Below, in pieces: positions 24,825-38,869 of a stretch of 64,000 bases of DNA. This DNA is from Pseudisothecium myosuroides (Eukaryota > Streptophyta > Bryopsida > Hypnales > Lembophyllaceae). The notes below the pieces were generated by a model, which saw only the letters and a list, made by a program, of their open reading frames with translations, had not been told where the DNA came from and did no database searches. The number at the start of each line of letters is the position of its first letter. Within the stretch, counting starts at the first letter, position 1. The stretch spans positions 744,001-808,000 of the forward strand of contig OX637295.1 of NCBI GenBank assembly GCA_951799445.1. Direction: 5' to 3'. The position numbers and the translations under genes are program-made.

Positions 24825-25680
24825 GGTTATGGATTAGAAAGAATATAATGGCTAAAAAAAAGCTATCTATTTGTTGAAAACCAAGTTGAAAACTCTACCT
24901 TTGATCCTAATTCATCACACTAAAATCAAAGAAGCAATTTTATAAACTACAGAAACCATGAATCCACAAAAGTGCTAAAATCTCATTACCAACATGTAAA
25001 GATGTGTCTAGGGTTACAATTTGTACTACAATCTTCTACTCCGTTTTATTTTGTACCTAAAATCTCATCTCCAGAATGCATACCTCTCTAAAATGGTTTT
25101 AGTCTCAAAAACAATTCGGTTCCTATAGTTTCAAAATCAAATGCTCAAGCTCCCTAATATTAAATTTTTATTTTCAATACTAAAAACAACAAGCCCAAGA
25201 AGAAGTTTACCGAAAAATAAAAGAAGTTAATTACAAACCGGTCCTTTGTTAAAAACTAGTATACATTCGACCCCAACTCATCATACCATGCACAAAATAA
25301 GGTAATTTAAATAAAATAAAATAAAAATTTCTATAATTTTTCAAAATAAAAACTCTTGAATTATTATAATTAAATATGTAAAGGGGCACCCCAAGCTTTC
25401 CCCATCTCTTTCCAACTTCAGCAAAAAATTTATCTCCGAACTAAGTTACCATACATGAAGGTTTGATTCGTCACTGAAGTGCCGAATTAGTTTCTTTTTC
25501 AGGCACAAAGGGATTCGACAGGTGGTATATTCTAGGATATTTCAGAAATTCACTTGTATTCTTCCAAAAATGTCCAAAAATTCCACTTGTAATATTTTCA
25601 AAAATTTAGTCATCCCCCCAAAAAATTAATTTATGTCTGAATCTGACCTTCACGTAGGGTACATTGCCCCTAAAATTGAG
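24825..25680. other. AT-rich intergenic DNA
   Basis: No gene, repeat terminus or RNA gene is recognised. The base composition changes to GC-richer sequence near 25770, where the leader of the next gene probably begins. Confidence 0.4.
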
Positions 25681-27860
25681 TTTCAGTAAGTTCGAGGTCC
25701 CAATTGCCCCCAATGAAAGCCTTCACACTTGTGACTACTAAATATTAAGCTTAACTTACAGCAGCAAAACTTAAGCGGTGAAGAAGAGGAAGAAGCAGGA
25801 GCACCAGCAGCAGTGTTATGAGTCTGTCGAGGGAGCGCGAGCGAGACAGAGAGGAGGATCATGGCGATGGCCTGTTGTGATGGCATGGCGCTGCAACCCT
25901 AGCGATGACATCCCCGATCCCTGCCGCGCCCAATTGCGCAGAGCTTGTCCCTCCGCGACCGATTGCGCGCTAGGCTGCGTTTCGATTTCGTCTCTCGCCC
26001 GCTCGCCCGCTTCGCTTCTGGTGACCTGATGTCAGCTGATTTCCGTGCACGTTTCGTTTGCGATTGCGATGGCAGCTGCTCGCTGGGACATGATCGTCCA
26101 TGAGGCTCCTTGATCACGCCTCCAGGTCTCTCATTCTGCCTTCGCCATCGCAGCACAGCAGGGCCATGTCGCGGGGGGGGCCTCGGTCGGTAGGAGAACC
26201 CGTCGTCGTCGTGGTTTCCAGGCGCGCAGCTTGATCTGGGGTGGCGTGGTATTCTGGATGTGCTCGTGGCACTGCCCGGGTCCTTTAGCGGCAGGCAGGC
26301 AGTGAGTCTGTCTGTCTGTCCGTCCGTCCGACTGTGAAACCGCGGGATGATTAGCGCTATCTCCCGCATTTGGTTTTGTATTCCGCAAGTATCAGTATTG
26401 TGTGTCGTCCAGCGCATCGCTCACATTGCAATTGGGTCAGACGTGGTTCCTGAGTCGACATCCCGAAAAGCAGAGCAAGAATGAGACGGTTGCAGATGGA
26501 GGAATGACTCGTTAGCGTTTAGATGGACCAAGGGTTTGGTTATGGATGACGAGCAACCTTGAATTGGAACAGGGATGAGGATTTGGAAGGGGAGCACGTC
26601 TTGGTGAAGAATGGAGCATTTCATGAAGTACAGCCACCAAACCCTAGCTCAACCCCTGTAATGCCGTGCCTCTGCTCGTTCTTTGGACCGGTACGTCCTT
26701 AATTCTCCCCCTATCTACGCAATTCGCAGAGTTTGCGGACCCGATTCCTGGTTCGAGGGTTTGTGGAGGCTGTTGTGTCGAATTTCTCTTTCCTGGTGCT
26801 GTAGGGAGTCGGGGGTATTGGCCTGCCTTTCATGCGATCTTAGCTCCCATGGGCCAATTTGTTTTGGAAGTGCATGAGTTGGGGATGGATTTACTTGACT
26901 GATCGAATTTGGGTTGATATTCTGCAACCGAGGCTAACTGCAGTAGATACGCATGCTTATGGGAGGCAACTCTGTCACTCAGTTAAGAATGTGCGAAACC
27001 CTCCCACGCTCGCCTCTGCACTTTTCTTAGCAGGCCATGATGATCGCAAGCTTACATTGTTACAAGCGTATCTTTGCCGCTATGACCATAAATTCTTACT
27101 TCGTGGTTCCGACATGACAAAAATTGGGGCGGAGGCGTAGTTGCCCTGCTGCCTGGGCTACTTGTTGTTGGGCACTTCCTTATCTTTTCGATCCTGCTGT
27201 TGTAGTGCCTCGTTGTCCACATTATTTTGGAGGCCTCGAACGAGATACAGAAAAGTTAACCGAGACGTTGAATCCTGACCTCGCGACATTACGATTGTCT
27301 TCCTGCTATGCACACATGGATTGTAAGTAAACGATGCCCGCTGCTTTGAAACCACTTGAAACAGCAACATCCACATTTTGAACCCGGACATCTGCATCGT
27401 GAGAGCTCGGAAGCTCATATGCTCGGAAGTGTGAGGGATGCCATGATCACCTTATATCAATTTAAACTTAATGTGTCGGATGGCACCAAGCCACATTTTG
27501 AACCCGGAGGTCAGCATGGTGAATCGGTCCTGGGTGATGTCCCGTGCCCGCCCTCGCTTGCAGGTGGCCTAATCTGGTGTGATATATGTGCAGGTACTCC
27601 TCTGCTGTATATAATTCGGGTGTGAAGGATGGGAGGCAGCTGGGAATGGTTCTTTTGCACCCCCTAGATGGGAGGCAATGATGTGGTTGAAGCCAGCGGG
27701 GCCTCGTCTTCTTCCTTGCATGTCTGTATTCGTTGGGGGTGTATTGGACGATGGGGCGGCAGCATCGGTTCTGGGAGCATATGAGGTATCGAGGATCGAG
27801 GTGAAGGCGATGTGGTAGTGCGGTTGGTGGTGGCACCGCCGTGGTGCCCTAGCTGCAACA
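25681..27860 (+). promoter_or_regulatory. Promoter and long 5' leader of the SCS-like gene
   Basis: From about 25770 the DNA turns GC-rich, with GA-rich and CG-rich words typical of plant first exons. A short uORF (ATG 25861 to TAG, 13 codons) and other upstream ATGs are present. The leader probably contains one or more introns; an acceptor-like gccctag ends at about 27852, just before the start codon. I could not fix exon ends or the transcription start. Confidence 0.4.
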
Positions 27861-30800
27861 ATGGCAGCATCCATGCAGAGGCTGGACGCGTCGAATTTGA
27901 GCAACCCTGATGAGGGTCTGCATAGTGGTGGAGGCCCTCTGCATCGTACTCCGGGTGCCAGTGTAGATAAGTCTCATAGTTTCCGCGAGAGTCACGAGCC
28001 TGGCCGCGGGTCTGCGTTGGGCGGGCCCTCGAGCTCCCACGGCGAGCTTCCGCCTCTGACGAGCGTTCTGTTTCTGGAGCCTATCATCTTAGACGCCAAG
28101 TCCAATCGGCAAGTGGAGCTGCGGAGGGCCATGAATGCCGTGACCGGTCAACAGAGTGATGACCCGAGTCTGGGAAGCTTGCAGTCGAAGGGGCTGGAGA
28201 ATTCCAGTCCAGAGGAGATTAAGCGGGTGAGGAGTATACTGTCGGAGAACGTGCACAGAGCCTGGTACGGATCCAAGTCATTACCGTCGACTGGGGTATG
28301 TCATGTCATGTCATGTGGGTCTCGAAGCCAGCGGGCGAAGAGGAGCGAGCGAGCGAGCGTGGTTGAAGTCTGCGGATGATCAATAGGGGGTGGTGTGGGT
28401 GATTGTGGCAGGCGGAATAGTACCTATTGTGATAGCAGCAGGGGAGGATTTGTAATTTTGCAAGCTAGCATTGTGTGAATCGTAGAGCTGTGGAAGCAGT
28501 ACTAGTAGTGTTGTGTGGGCGGCCCGTGTGTGAAAGTTTGGTGAAAATGTGCATTGACAGGGAACGCCACCGGGACCTGTGTGAGGCGGTGATAAAGCTG
28601 GACCGATTCCAGCAATCGAGAAAACGCAACAAAAGCGATTCGGGGGCGCATGATCGCGCTTCCCAGCCGGGACCCGGTCCGAGGAGTGCCGCGCCGTCCG
28701 GGCAGGCGACGGCGAAAGGTGGCAGTCGTAGTGTTGCCAGCAGTGGCGAGGCTTCGAAGGGAGGCGAGAAGATCAAGAGCGGGATCATCAATAAGCGGAT
28801 GCGGACCTCGTTGGCCGATGCACGGGTATGATGACAGCATGGCTTTTGTGCTCGTGAATTGTCTTTTTCATATATCTCCGGTGCATGTTTGTTTGGGTGC
28901 ACGCGCAGGTTGGATGAAGTGTAATGGCAGAACTTATATATCCTCATATGCCGGAATTCTCTTTGTGTTTATAAGAAGCATCATTTGGGTTTGGAATATT
29001 TTATGGCGCTCCTCTTTAGTTGTGCAGTTGTAGAAGCGATCTAGGTCAATACGTCTACGCTGTTTACGACGGGAATGCTGACTGCTTGTATTGTTGGCGC
29101 ACTCGTTTAGTTCAGCTCTGGGTTGTACGGCTAGATGTACCTATGACAGATTCTGCATTTGATTAGTGCTTGGATTCGATCTGATGTTCGAGAGGTTGTT
29201 CGAGCGTTGGGGTGGATGGTGCGTCTCTATTTGACAGTGCCTCATGATGTCTTCTGGGTTCATTTCCCAGCCCGAGGGTAGGGCAATCAATTGGATTGAG
29301 AAGCGATCTTCTGGGGTGCAAGAAAGAGAACGGGACACTACCAGGCCAAGTGGCATCCTGAGCTCTCCAGTGGACTTGACGGAGAAAACTCCTGTAATAG
29401 GTAGTGAAGGATGGGAGAAAGCAAAGATGAAAGGACGACGGTCAGCCACCTTAAAACCAGAGGCGTTCGGGATGGGTAGTGTGAACGGTTGCGGGGATCG
29501 GGATCGGGATCGGGAGCAAAAGGGTAATGCTCAATGTCACCGAGCCGGTGGTGATAGTCGATCGCGTCCTAGCGAAGGCCATGGTTTCAGGTGTGTGGGT
29601 ATCCTGCATGCATGTCATAATTGCATGTGCTGTGTTGATGGAGCTGTTTATTGGCTATATTCGATCTCTTGTGCTTGCAAAACTTGAGATGGTGTTTGAA
29701 TCAGATGTATTGTTGTTGCTGTTCAGTCTAGATGTTCGGCATGGGACACTTTGGACTCCCATCTTCTGGGGGCTGTGTCTGGACATGAGCGGGGTGGTAA
29801 TGTTCTGTGCATTCGAACTCGTGTATTGTCGTATTGATGATGTGGATGTGCTGTTGGCATGCTATCTGGCAGGTCTGGTCTTGTGCATGGCACAACATCT
29901 GTGCAGAAGGGGGGATCTGGCGTGCAGGTTAATGGGTCAAGTATACGAGGTAGTAGCAGAACTGAGCTTGAGGGTGCATCATACGCTGTGGGAAAGTTGG
30001 AGCGGGTTGATATGAAAGAGCGTGAGCGTTTGAACGGCAAGCCTGGAGCCAAGTACGTGTTTTCGCAGCGGGTGAAATTTGCGGCGACATCCGTGCAATT
30101 GATTTTTGTATAGCTATGAGTGCTGGACTCTTGTCTAGTTACATGACGATGTTCTTGTTGTCAAGTTTGAGCGAGAGATTTTACTCTTTGAAAGTGTAGA
30201 TGTTTGAATACAGTTTGGTCGTGTTCTTGCAGACCGATTTCTCGAGTTGAAGGGCGTCAAGTAAGCCCTGGAATCACACCAAAGGCGAAGGGTGCAAGAG
30301 CACCGCGATCGAATTCGGTTGCAGGCGGGAATCAGACGGCCCATATGATTCATTCTTCATCGTTTACGGAGGTTCGCGAGAAGCCATCAGTGATCACTCC
30401 ACCGAAGCCGCAGGTGTCTTCTGGGCCCGTAAATAAGAAGAGGCCAGCCTCCTCTCGCTCATCATCCCCGCCTGTTGCCTCTTGGGGTAGTTCTCGACAT
30501 CAAAAGATGGCACGTGCAAGGCGAGTGAATCCGATGCCCCCGGTGGGTACCGTCGTTCCAGCGAAGGAAGAGGCAAACGGGACTGGTGGAGGAGTTTCGC
30601 CCTTGCTGGACGGAAGCGCGTCAGCCGTCGCTGCTAGCGCGAGATTGAACCCTCCAGTTACAAGTGGGGGTTCTAATTTGGCAAAGCGATTGTCTGGCGG
30701 GCATGCTGTTCCTCCAAGCAAGGCTCAGACGGAGCGATTGTTTATTTCGGTGGGGCCTGCTGAGAGCGACGACTGCATGGAGGAGGGCCACAAGGAAAGA

Positions 30801-33800
30801 CTGCATAGAAGCTTTAAAAATGAGGTTGTGGTGGGGAAGCATAAAATGTCGGGTATGATTCAGAAGTTGGGGACTGTGGTGGTGCCAACAAGGAAAGAAA
30901 TGGTTTTAGCACAGGAGGAAAGTGGAGGTGGAGACGGGGTGAGACGGCAAGGGCGGACAGGGAGAGGGTCTGTGACACCACGGGTGGCGGCGGTGAGCTC
31001 ACCATCTGGGAAGGTAGTAGCGTCGCCAGTAAATACAAAGCCCACAAGGAGTGCCAGGGCGACGGTGGAGGCAAAACCAGCAGGGTAGGTTGCTGACAGT
31101 TGTGGAAGCATGGTCGAGGTTTGGGTGAAAGGAGGTGGTTTTGTACCAGGTGTAGAGGACGGTGTGGGTTGTGAGTATTCTTCTGGGATGCGTCGTGAGT
31201 TTTTTTTGTAGAATTCAAGAGCTCTCCCTGATGCTTTTACGTTTCTCTGTTTTTTCAGAGTGATCCAGTTTTTGAGTTGTTCACAGATCGCAGCATTGGA
31301 ATTTTTGTATGAGAATTGTGGCAGGAGTCATATTCTCCTGTACTTGGTAGAGGAGTGTTCTGCATGGTTCTGAAGTGACTTGCATGAGGTTAAGGAGACA
31401 AAACATTATAGCCCATCCTGGTATGTGTGCAGACCTGGACGCCCAGTAACTAAGAAAGTCGCCAGTGATCGCAAATCTGTGGGCAGACCGAGGCGTTTAT
31501 TGGGCAATAGTATTTCTGTGTTTTCAGGTATGGGTGTAAAATTCTTTTATTGTGCTTTCAGGATTGTGCTGGAGTGAGTTCCGTGCTGGCTTGATGAATA
31601 TGTTCAGAATTTTCGTCATTGCTCCGGCAAATGCAAGTGTCCAGTTTATTGTGTTCTGAGTTCAGTTTGGGATGTCCAGGAGAGGAAAATGACGACCGTC
31701 AACATTTGTCGGAGGCAGTTCAGCAAGCGGTCGACTTTAGTGGTATGACTTCTGGGAGCATGTAGTAATGTATTTGCTATACTTCATCTACAATATTCAA
31801 TTTCGACTCATTTCACGTTACCGGATATGTGTTTGTGCAGCTGCTGCCTGCTCCAGTTCTTATTGGAGACAAGTCGAAGCATATTTCGCTCATGTGACTT
31901 CAGATGAGCTTTCTTTTCTGCACAAAGACGTAAATTCATATTCCCCTGCACATCTATGTTGCAGTTTTTTTACTTCGCCATGCTTTACCGAAGCAAAATG
32001 TTCATGCAGTCTTTGCTGCAGTTTATAGTATTCCAAATCTTCTGGCCGCAAGTAGCGGAGGTTTATGAATTGGGGCTGATAGCTTTGACTTCATTCAGTG
32101 TGACTATTTATTACCTGCTTCAACATTGTTGTTAGGTGTGATCAGATGATATGTTCAGCATATTAAACGATCGTCATTGTTGCGCCTGTAGATGGCTGGG
32201 GCGGGTGATATCAATACAGCTATACACTATCCTTTGGATACAGCTGTCAAATTTACAAGTCTTGATCAGATAGTTACAGAAAAAGATGAAGGCAAGATCT
32301 TGAAAAACTTGCGAGAGCAGACTGGACGGCGTGATAAAGTTTACCCATTGTCACAATTGCTGCTATCTGCCCTCATCAGCGAAAGGGTGGGCAATGATAG
32401 TCAGATAGTATCTGATGAAACCTGTGTAGACCGAGACTCAGATTCTCCGCTGCCTCCGAGTAGCCATAGTGAGATAGACTATGATAGGAGAGATGCGGAA
32501 GGCGAATCGGATGTAGATAATGGAGGTTACAGCGAATGCTCTCCTATTTCTGGTGATCAAGGGAATCCTCTCTGGAGCGACAATCAAGGTTCGTTTCTAA
32601 TTTAAGATTCTTTTACATTCTGTGATAATATGGGCATTACAAATGCGTGAGGTTGTGTGCTTGGGTATTTATAACAGTTTTGAACGTATCTATACAGTTT
32701 GATTGAAGTACAAACTTGGAACTTCCGGGTCCTGTGACTGCTGTAGTTGAATCAATATGTCTTGAATAAAGTATTTTCGACAGACTGCACCATCCTTTTT
32801 GAGATCATAACGACTTTAGTGGTGATGACTTATTTCATATTGGGGTGGAATTGGCAGATGTTATTATTGCGGATAAAAGTTTCCATCAATTAGGTAGAGT
32901 GGATTGGGTTAATGGCGTAGAAGATTGTGTTACGGATGATCAACCAGAATCTGTCAGGCAGATTGGGATCAGTTCGTTGGATTGGGAAGAGCAATACCAA
33001 AAGATGAGCTTAGATGATAGGTTACAGCTGGAATTAAGCAGCATTGGACTGCTACCTGTGCAACCGGTAAGTGAGCAATTTATGATTGAAGTAGAGATCG
33101 GAAGTCGATGTGTCATTGTATGATTTGTAATCCACGTATTTCTACCATCCATTCTTGTTTTTACCCCTTTGGGATTCTTGCTTTTATATGTGGTTCACTT
33201 TCACCTTATGCTATTAAAAGTTATGAGTGAAATCTAACCTGTCTAGTGCTTTGAATGCTATTAGCGGAACCTCAATGAGCTGGACGAGGATGAAATCAGC
33301 GAAGAGCTGAGGAGATTACAAAACGATCTCACTAATAAGGTAGGAATCCGCGCTGAATTATGTCATTTAGCGAACGAAAGGTGAATTGTGATGCAAATTA
33401 CTGGTTTATGGTTCCTCCCCATAAGCGATTGGTGTTTCACTGGCAGGTCTCGATGAATAAGGAGCGATTGTGCAAGCTTCAAAGTGCTGTTTTAGAGAGA
33501 CGTGAGTCTGAGGAAAGGTATGGCTTGATTTTCTCCATCGTTATTGCATGTAGTTGTCCAGATCTCATATGCTCCGGTCGTATGTGTGATGTTTTCAGAT
33601 CTCTAATGTCTGAGCTATACTTCCCGTTTTGTCTCGGTTCAAAAGAAACTCTTTCTGCCAAGTCATGTTCAAACAGGAATTTTAATACCCTTCTCTCATT
33701 TGAAATGTTGACTGCAGGGCACGCGAGAAACTTGCAATGGACAAATTTGTGGAGTTGGCGTATAAAAAGAAAACGGTACTTGAAAATGCTGCACTTGTGA

Positions 33801-34909
33801 AAAACACGTGAGAGCTTTGTATGCAGGCTTTGATTTCAGTGATATCCGATGTACTTGCTTCTGAAATAATAATGTCCATCTGAAATGGAGCCAATCCTCT
33901 TATCTTTCCATCCTGTAAATTCAGTGTCGTAACAACCATTTGGTAACAGTTTAAAACTCAGGGTCGTTGTGAAATGAAATTCTCGGCAGTATTGAATGGA
34001 CTTATGAATTTCCTCCTTGGGCTGCAGGGTGGTCGATTTACGAAGGGAGCGGCTGGCAAGGCAGCGAGGGCCGCTGCTCTTGACTTTGCGAAACGGGTTT
34101 TGGCAAGGGTTCGAGATTTTGAGTCTGGTCATAGTTGTATAACTGACCCTGCTTTGCGAGATAAACTTTTTTGCGTTCCTCCCAGTGTAGTAGAGTCTAT
34201 TCCTATTGCTGCCTTGAATGGGGCGAAGGAGGGTGGTCTTGAACGAAGTTCCGAAAGGATGACTTCAGATTGTACAGGATCCATAGACTTCTCTTATCTC
34301 AAGGAAGAGGCCAGGGAACGAGCTGAAGAGCGCGAGATCTTCCTGGAAGATGTGTCTGGGTACACGAGCACTCGCGATGTGAACACGTTGAGCTCGAACT
34401 CGAACGGCTTCGGAGGAATCAAAGGCAAGCGAAGTGAACGTGACAGGGACGGGAAGGAGAAGGTCGGAAGTGCGCCAGCGAGGTCGGGTCAAGGGAATGC
34501 CAAAGGGGAGCGGAAGAACAAAACGAAACCCAGGCAAAAGACTGGGTCGTTGTTGAAGTCCATGCAGGGCACGGTGCCCAAGGTCGCAGACAGTCACCCA
34601 GCGGGCAAGGGGGGCAGGGCTTCGATTCAAGCCAATGTTGCAGCCGAACGACATTCTGGTCTCAGGAGGGACGAAGCAGCGATGCCCAGTTTACCGGGGT
34701 TGCCGGAACCGCAGGGGGGAGTTGAGGGCGCTTTCGACACCTTCTCTCTGCCCATGGGCATGGAAGACATGAGCATGAGCATGGCCCAAGCGGACATGGG
34801 GTCTTGGCTGGACTTCGACGTGGACGACCCGATGCAGCAGACCGACGATTTCCTTAATATGGGATTGGACGTTCCCATGGACGACTTATCCGCGTTGAAC
34901 CTGATGTGA
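27861..34909 (+). CDS. Plant-specific SAGA-subunit-like protein (At2g19390/At4g29790 family)
   Basis: Exons: 27861-28264, 28561-28825, 29271-29590, 29873-30052, 30233-31084, 31433-31527, 31608-31742, 31841-31929, 32192-32588, 32858-33066, 33265-33339, 33447-33517, 33718-33775, 34028-34909. All phases agree, giving 1343 codons plus stop; Arabidopsis relatives are roughly 1200 aa. The start fits the family N-terminus (MAAS…DKSHSFRES). Conserved blocks I recognise: KSNRQVELRR (about 80-90), SENVHRAWERHRDLC (about 127-141), KRMRTS, DSRSRPSEGHGF, SSSPPVASW (about 466), EENDDRQHLSEAV (about 733), YWRQVEAYF (about 757), PLSQLLLSALI (from 832), LQLELSSIGLLP (about 968), VELAYKKKT (1042-1050), and a C-terminus ending DVPMDDLSALNLM. 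Most of the rest is basic, Ser/Pro-rich and likely disordered; the last 75 residues are acidic and Met-rich. No catalytic domain is seen. From memory, Arabidopsis members are core subunits of the nuclear SAGA acetyltransferase complex. Family membership is secure; function here is inferred. Confidence 0.88.
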
Positions 34910-35600
34910 AAGCAGCAGCCGCATGCATGGAAAGGGGCCATTGTCCCAGTTGGCAATTTGTGATTATGATGAACGGGTTGCCCTTTTGTACATTGAAGTT
35001 AGCCTCCGCCTGCGTGTCCCAATGCAGACTGCCACAAATCTTTTGCCCAAATCAAGGGGAAGAAGCTCGCTGCGTGGAGGATCAGGTGATAGGTTGAATA
35101 ATAAGGGGGCTTCCGACGGGATGCCGTCATGCTTGTATGTTACAGGGTTGAGATTTAGGATTTTTTTGAACATTCAAAATTAGCATCACTGTTGGAAGGT
35201 ATGCTTAACTGCACTGGTTGCTTTAGACCAGCCGCCGCCTTGTGACAGTGACTACGGATAGTGAGCCAATATCTTGTACCAAAATTCCTTTTGACCGATT
35301 TTATCCTTCTACAGAGAGTTCTGGCCAACGTAAGAGAACGCTGGATGACTAACTGTACAAATTAACTAGTGTTTTGAAGTATGTGATGTTCATAGGCTCT
35401 TCCACTCGACATCCTCTCTTGTTGGAGTGTGGTTTCTATCGGTAAGCTTGGGCGACGACTGCAAGAATGTTTGACAATGGGAAGCTTGTCAGCATCACTC
35501 GCGAATGCTGCATTTTGGTATGACGAATCGCCCGTTCGCCTTTGATTTTTGTAGTGGCGCGTGAACTGTACTTGATTTATCAAGGCCTATGCATTGTTTT
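34910..35600 (+). other. Probable 3' UTR and downstream region of the SCS-like gene
   Basis: Sequence after the TGA at 34907-34909. No exact AATAAA is obvious in the first 600 bp, and near-matches are common in AT-rich DNA. Small ORFs here look random. The transcript end cannot be placed. Confidence 0.3.
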
Positions 35601-36480
35601 CAAAATGTCCTCGGATTTGGTTCCTGAAGACCGGTGTTCACAGACGATATCACATAACACATGTACATCACATCACAAGAATCTTTGTGCCTGCAATAAG
35701 TTTGTCCAAACTTGTGTTTGGAATGGGATCAATTACCTTAAAACGCCTGAACTCATCACTACTCATTTCTACCTGCACAGAAAGAGAGCACCCTGCACTG
35801 CCAAAATCCGGGGTGATCAGAAATGGGTTGGCTACCTTATCGTGCACACAAATATCGTGCACACAAAGAACACTCAGAAAAGTTCATCTCCAAGTAGTGA
35901 TCTGCATAACATTAGAAACAAGAAAACACAAGGGTCAAATGTTAATTATTATTGTGGTTACCAAATTTTGCCGACTATGGCAATTGCCATGGGCTTATCC
36001 AAAGTTGTGTCCATAATTATGAAAAATTATGGAATCCTTCTAAAATCTATTTTTTTAATACGGGAAAATCTTCCCACTCAACATACTTGTATTCCAAATA
36101 TGTTCAATTGCTTGAGTGGTTGGAAATGGGTTGGCTACTTTGGTGTAAATGGATTTGGAATCCGGAGAAAGTGCTCCAAATACATTCAATTGCTTAAGTG
36201 GTTGGAAATAGGTTGGCTACCTTGGTGTAAAAGAATTTGGAATTGAGAAAAAGAAGGCAACTACAAGTAAAGGGAAAGTTCATAATGTGGAGTCTTTGCA
36301 TGTGTTGAACATTGGTTTGGTCTCTTGTGGAACTTGTCGTCATTGCCAAACATACAATTGATGTTTTCATATTAAGTTGAAGTTGTCCATTAGATGTCTA
36401 CTATACCCTAAGGTAGGAATACCATAAACACTGTTCCCCACTTTTCAAGGGGGTTGACCTTTTTTCGACCAGGCATCTAT
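35601..36480. repeat. Intergenic DNA with an 85-bp tandem duplication
   Basis: A unit containing ttcaattgctt-agtggttgga followed by ggttggctac-ttggtgtaaa occurs twice in tandem at about 36098-36165 and 36183-36246. A looser relative, gaaatgggttggctacctta, lies near 35820, and another near 36808. The open frame 35542-36246 runs through these units but has no recognised domain and is probably repeat-derived. Confidence 0.5.
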
Positions 36481-36810
36481 TTTTGCTATATAGGCTGTTT
36501 TCTTTCCGCTTAGGCAAGAGACGAACATTGATTAATTACAACATGATTCTTGACACAGTTGTGGAGCATTCTGATTGGCTACAAGACTCTCAATATTGCA
36601 ACCAATCGTTGGTGGATTTGCAATAAGCCCTTGGTCGGAAATAGGAAGGTCTATATAATGAGTATAGATCAAATAGAATCTTCAGCAAAAAAATTCATAG
36701 TAATTATGTTTTGAGAAATAAAAATTTGAAAAATTATAGGAACCTTTTGAACTCTATTTCTACACACCGGAAAATTCCTCCCTTGAAGAAACCCACCGTG
36801 CAGATAAGTG
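36481..36810 (+). repeat. Repeat F, copy 1
   Basis: It matches the reverse complement of about 55060-55350. Shared words include gattggctacaagactctca, atagaatcttc, gtaattatgttttgagaaa and a closing gaaaa-ttcctccc type segment. Non-coding. Probably a dispersed non-autonomous transposon; ends not resolved. Confidence 0.55.
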
Positions 36811-38860
36811 TAATTGCTTATTTAGTTGGAAAGGGGTCGGCTTCTTTAATGGCACAATGAGGTGTCCCAAAACAGACAATAGCCGGCTCTATTGTTGATT
36901 GAAGAAGGTTTGATTGGCTCACACTTGATTAGGAACAAGTTCCAAAAGTGATTAGAAACAAGTTCCAAAAGTAATCAAACAATCATTGTGTTTGTTGTAG
37001 CTTGTTAATTATAATATCACACATTTTAATCTGCCATGCAAATGATGAGGACTAAAATTTTCCAATTATATAGACTTTCTATAAATACATATTTATGCTT
37101 TCTTTAGAAATTGAAGTGATTTACCTATTAGTAAGGGTGCCAAATTAGAGTCACCTTCAAATGAGTGTCCCTATAAAAATTGTTTTCTTTAGAAATTAAT
37201 TCAATTTGGTAATATTTCATCTTGATTTTGATTTAAAATTTTGTGACTATGTTTAATTATTGCCATACTGAATATTAGGAAAACTTGGTGAACCTAGTTT
37301 TGATTACCAGTAGTGAACCTAGTTGTTGTTTTTAATTTTTGGATATTAATTTTTGGCTATACAAAGAGTGTCAATTATAATATGACTCACTAATTAATTT
37401 TCATAAAGTAACATTTTATTTTTGAAAAAGTTTTAATTCTTGAACTACATTGCCTCCAATTAACCTTTGATGATTGAGGACTTGACAAAAGCCACAAATG
37501 TTTTATGAAGTTTCATAAGTTCCAGGATGTTTTTGGAGTTTGATAAATATAAATTATCCATATGGTCAAATTTTGGAAAAGTTTTCGTATATTTTTTTCT
37601 AATTAATTTTAGTGGTTTAGGTTCAAAATTTTAAAAAACTATCTTTTAAATTTTTAGCATCAAAAAATTTCTATGATTAGCCAAATTTATAGCTTCAATT
37701 CATTTGTGAAAAAAGTTAAACAATTACTGATTTTTTCTCTGCACTTTCTTTGAAGATTACTAATATTTCAAATTAAAAAAAGTTCAATGGATTTAATGAA
37801 GAAAAGATCAATGCTTTCTCTAAATAGTAAATTATGAAACATTAGACAAATATATATTAATAGTCTGTACTATTTTTCACATAAAATAACTTTTGACCAT
37901 AAAGATTATTGGTTTATGTATATGTATATATATGTGCATGTGCACACACACAAACTTGATCTAGTTTACACTCTTAATTATTTGGGATAGGTCTCATCTA
38001 TTACACAAGATCTTGAAATCCAATATAAAGACCGTTCTAAATGTTCTTACTAAAGTAGAGAGTATGTTTTGACCATGGTAGATTTTTTTATCACTTCATC
38101 TATGTAAGTTCTATATTTGTCTTTATTATTTGGTTTTCCCTACATACTCTACTATAGATCTTTTGTTTATTTTCTATCATTTTTATTTTTATTATTCTAA
38201 GTGCCAATTATAATTTTTGATTTTGGGAAGTAAATCAAATTGTATGACTAGTTACTTGGCACCTTTTTTCTATTGGTTGTATTTGTAATCTATTTTGACA
38301 AAGTGCTTCCAGATGTCAACAAGGTGTGTAAGCTATGGTTTTTATTTCGTTTCTTGCAAACTATTGGCTTGGAAGATGGGTGAAATCTTTGAAGGTAGTT
38401 AACATTGTTTAGTTTGCTTGAATATTTTGTAACATCTCCTTGCCTTTTTTTCCTTGAGCAATATTTTTTCCTTGCAAAGCCAAGATCTTCAGTGTTCATT
38501 TTACTCATATGCTTGCTTCAAAATAGTCATTCAAATAAGTTTGAATGGAAAGGTATGGTATGTGCACATGAAAACAACCATTTTTTTGCCACCAAAGATT
38601 TTGGTAGTCAAAATGATGAATTTTTTTGAAATATTGGTAGATTTCTTGAGAGAAAATCAACCCAAATTGTTTCATAATTTTCTGACATTATACAATATTA
38701 TGTAAATTTTTAAACTTGAAAATATAAGGTATACTATTCATGCCACAAAACGGCAATCCTTCACCTCTCATTGGTTGCCTCAAAAAACTCTTCAACTTCC
38801 ATTGACTCCTCTTATACACTTGTATTAATTTTGAGACATGAAATCAACCTTTGCCACCAA
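36811..38860. other. AT-rich intergenic DNA
   Basis: No gene is seen. A short alternating purine/pyrimidine tract (tatgtatatatatgtgcatgtgcacacacaca) lies at about 37919-37952. Open frames in this stretch are short and low in complexity. Confidence 0.4.
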
Positions 38861-38869
38861 AAAGTAGCT

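Noticed and set aside
28265..28300. Donor GTATGT at 28296 for exon 1 of the SCS-like gene
   Set aside because: It puts exon 2 in the wrong phase and leads to an early stop. The donor GTACGG at 28265 restores the family motif RAWERHRDLC across the junction.
29524..29590. Donor GTAATG at 29524 for exon 3 of the SCS-like gene
   Set aside because: Sequence after it still encodes the conserved DSRSRPSEGHGF block, and only the donor at 29591 gives the phase needed by exon 4.
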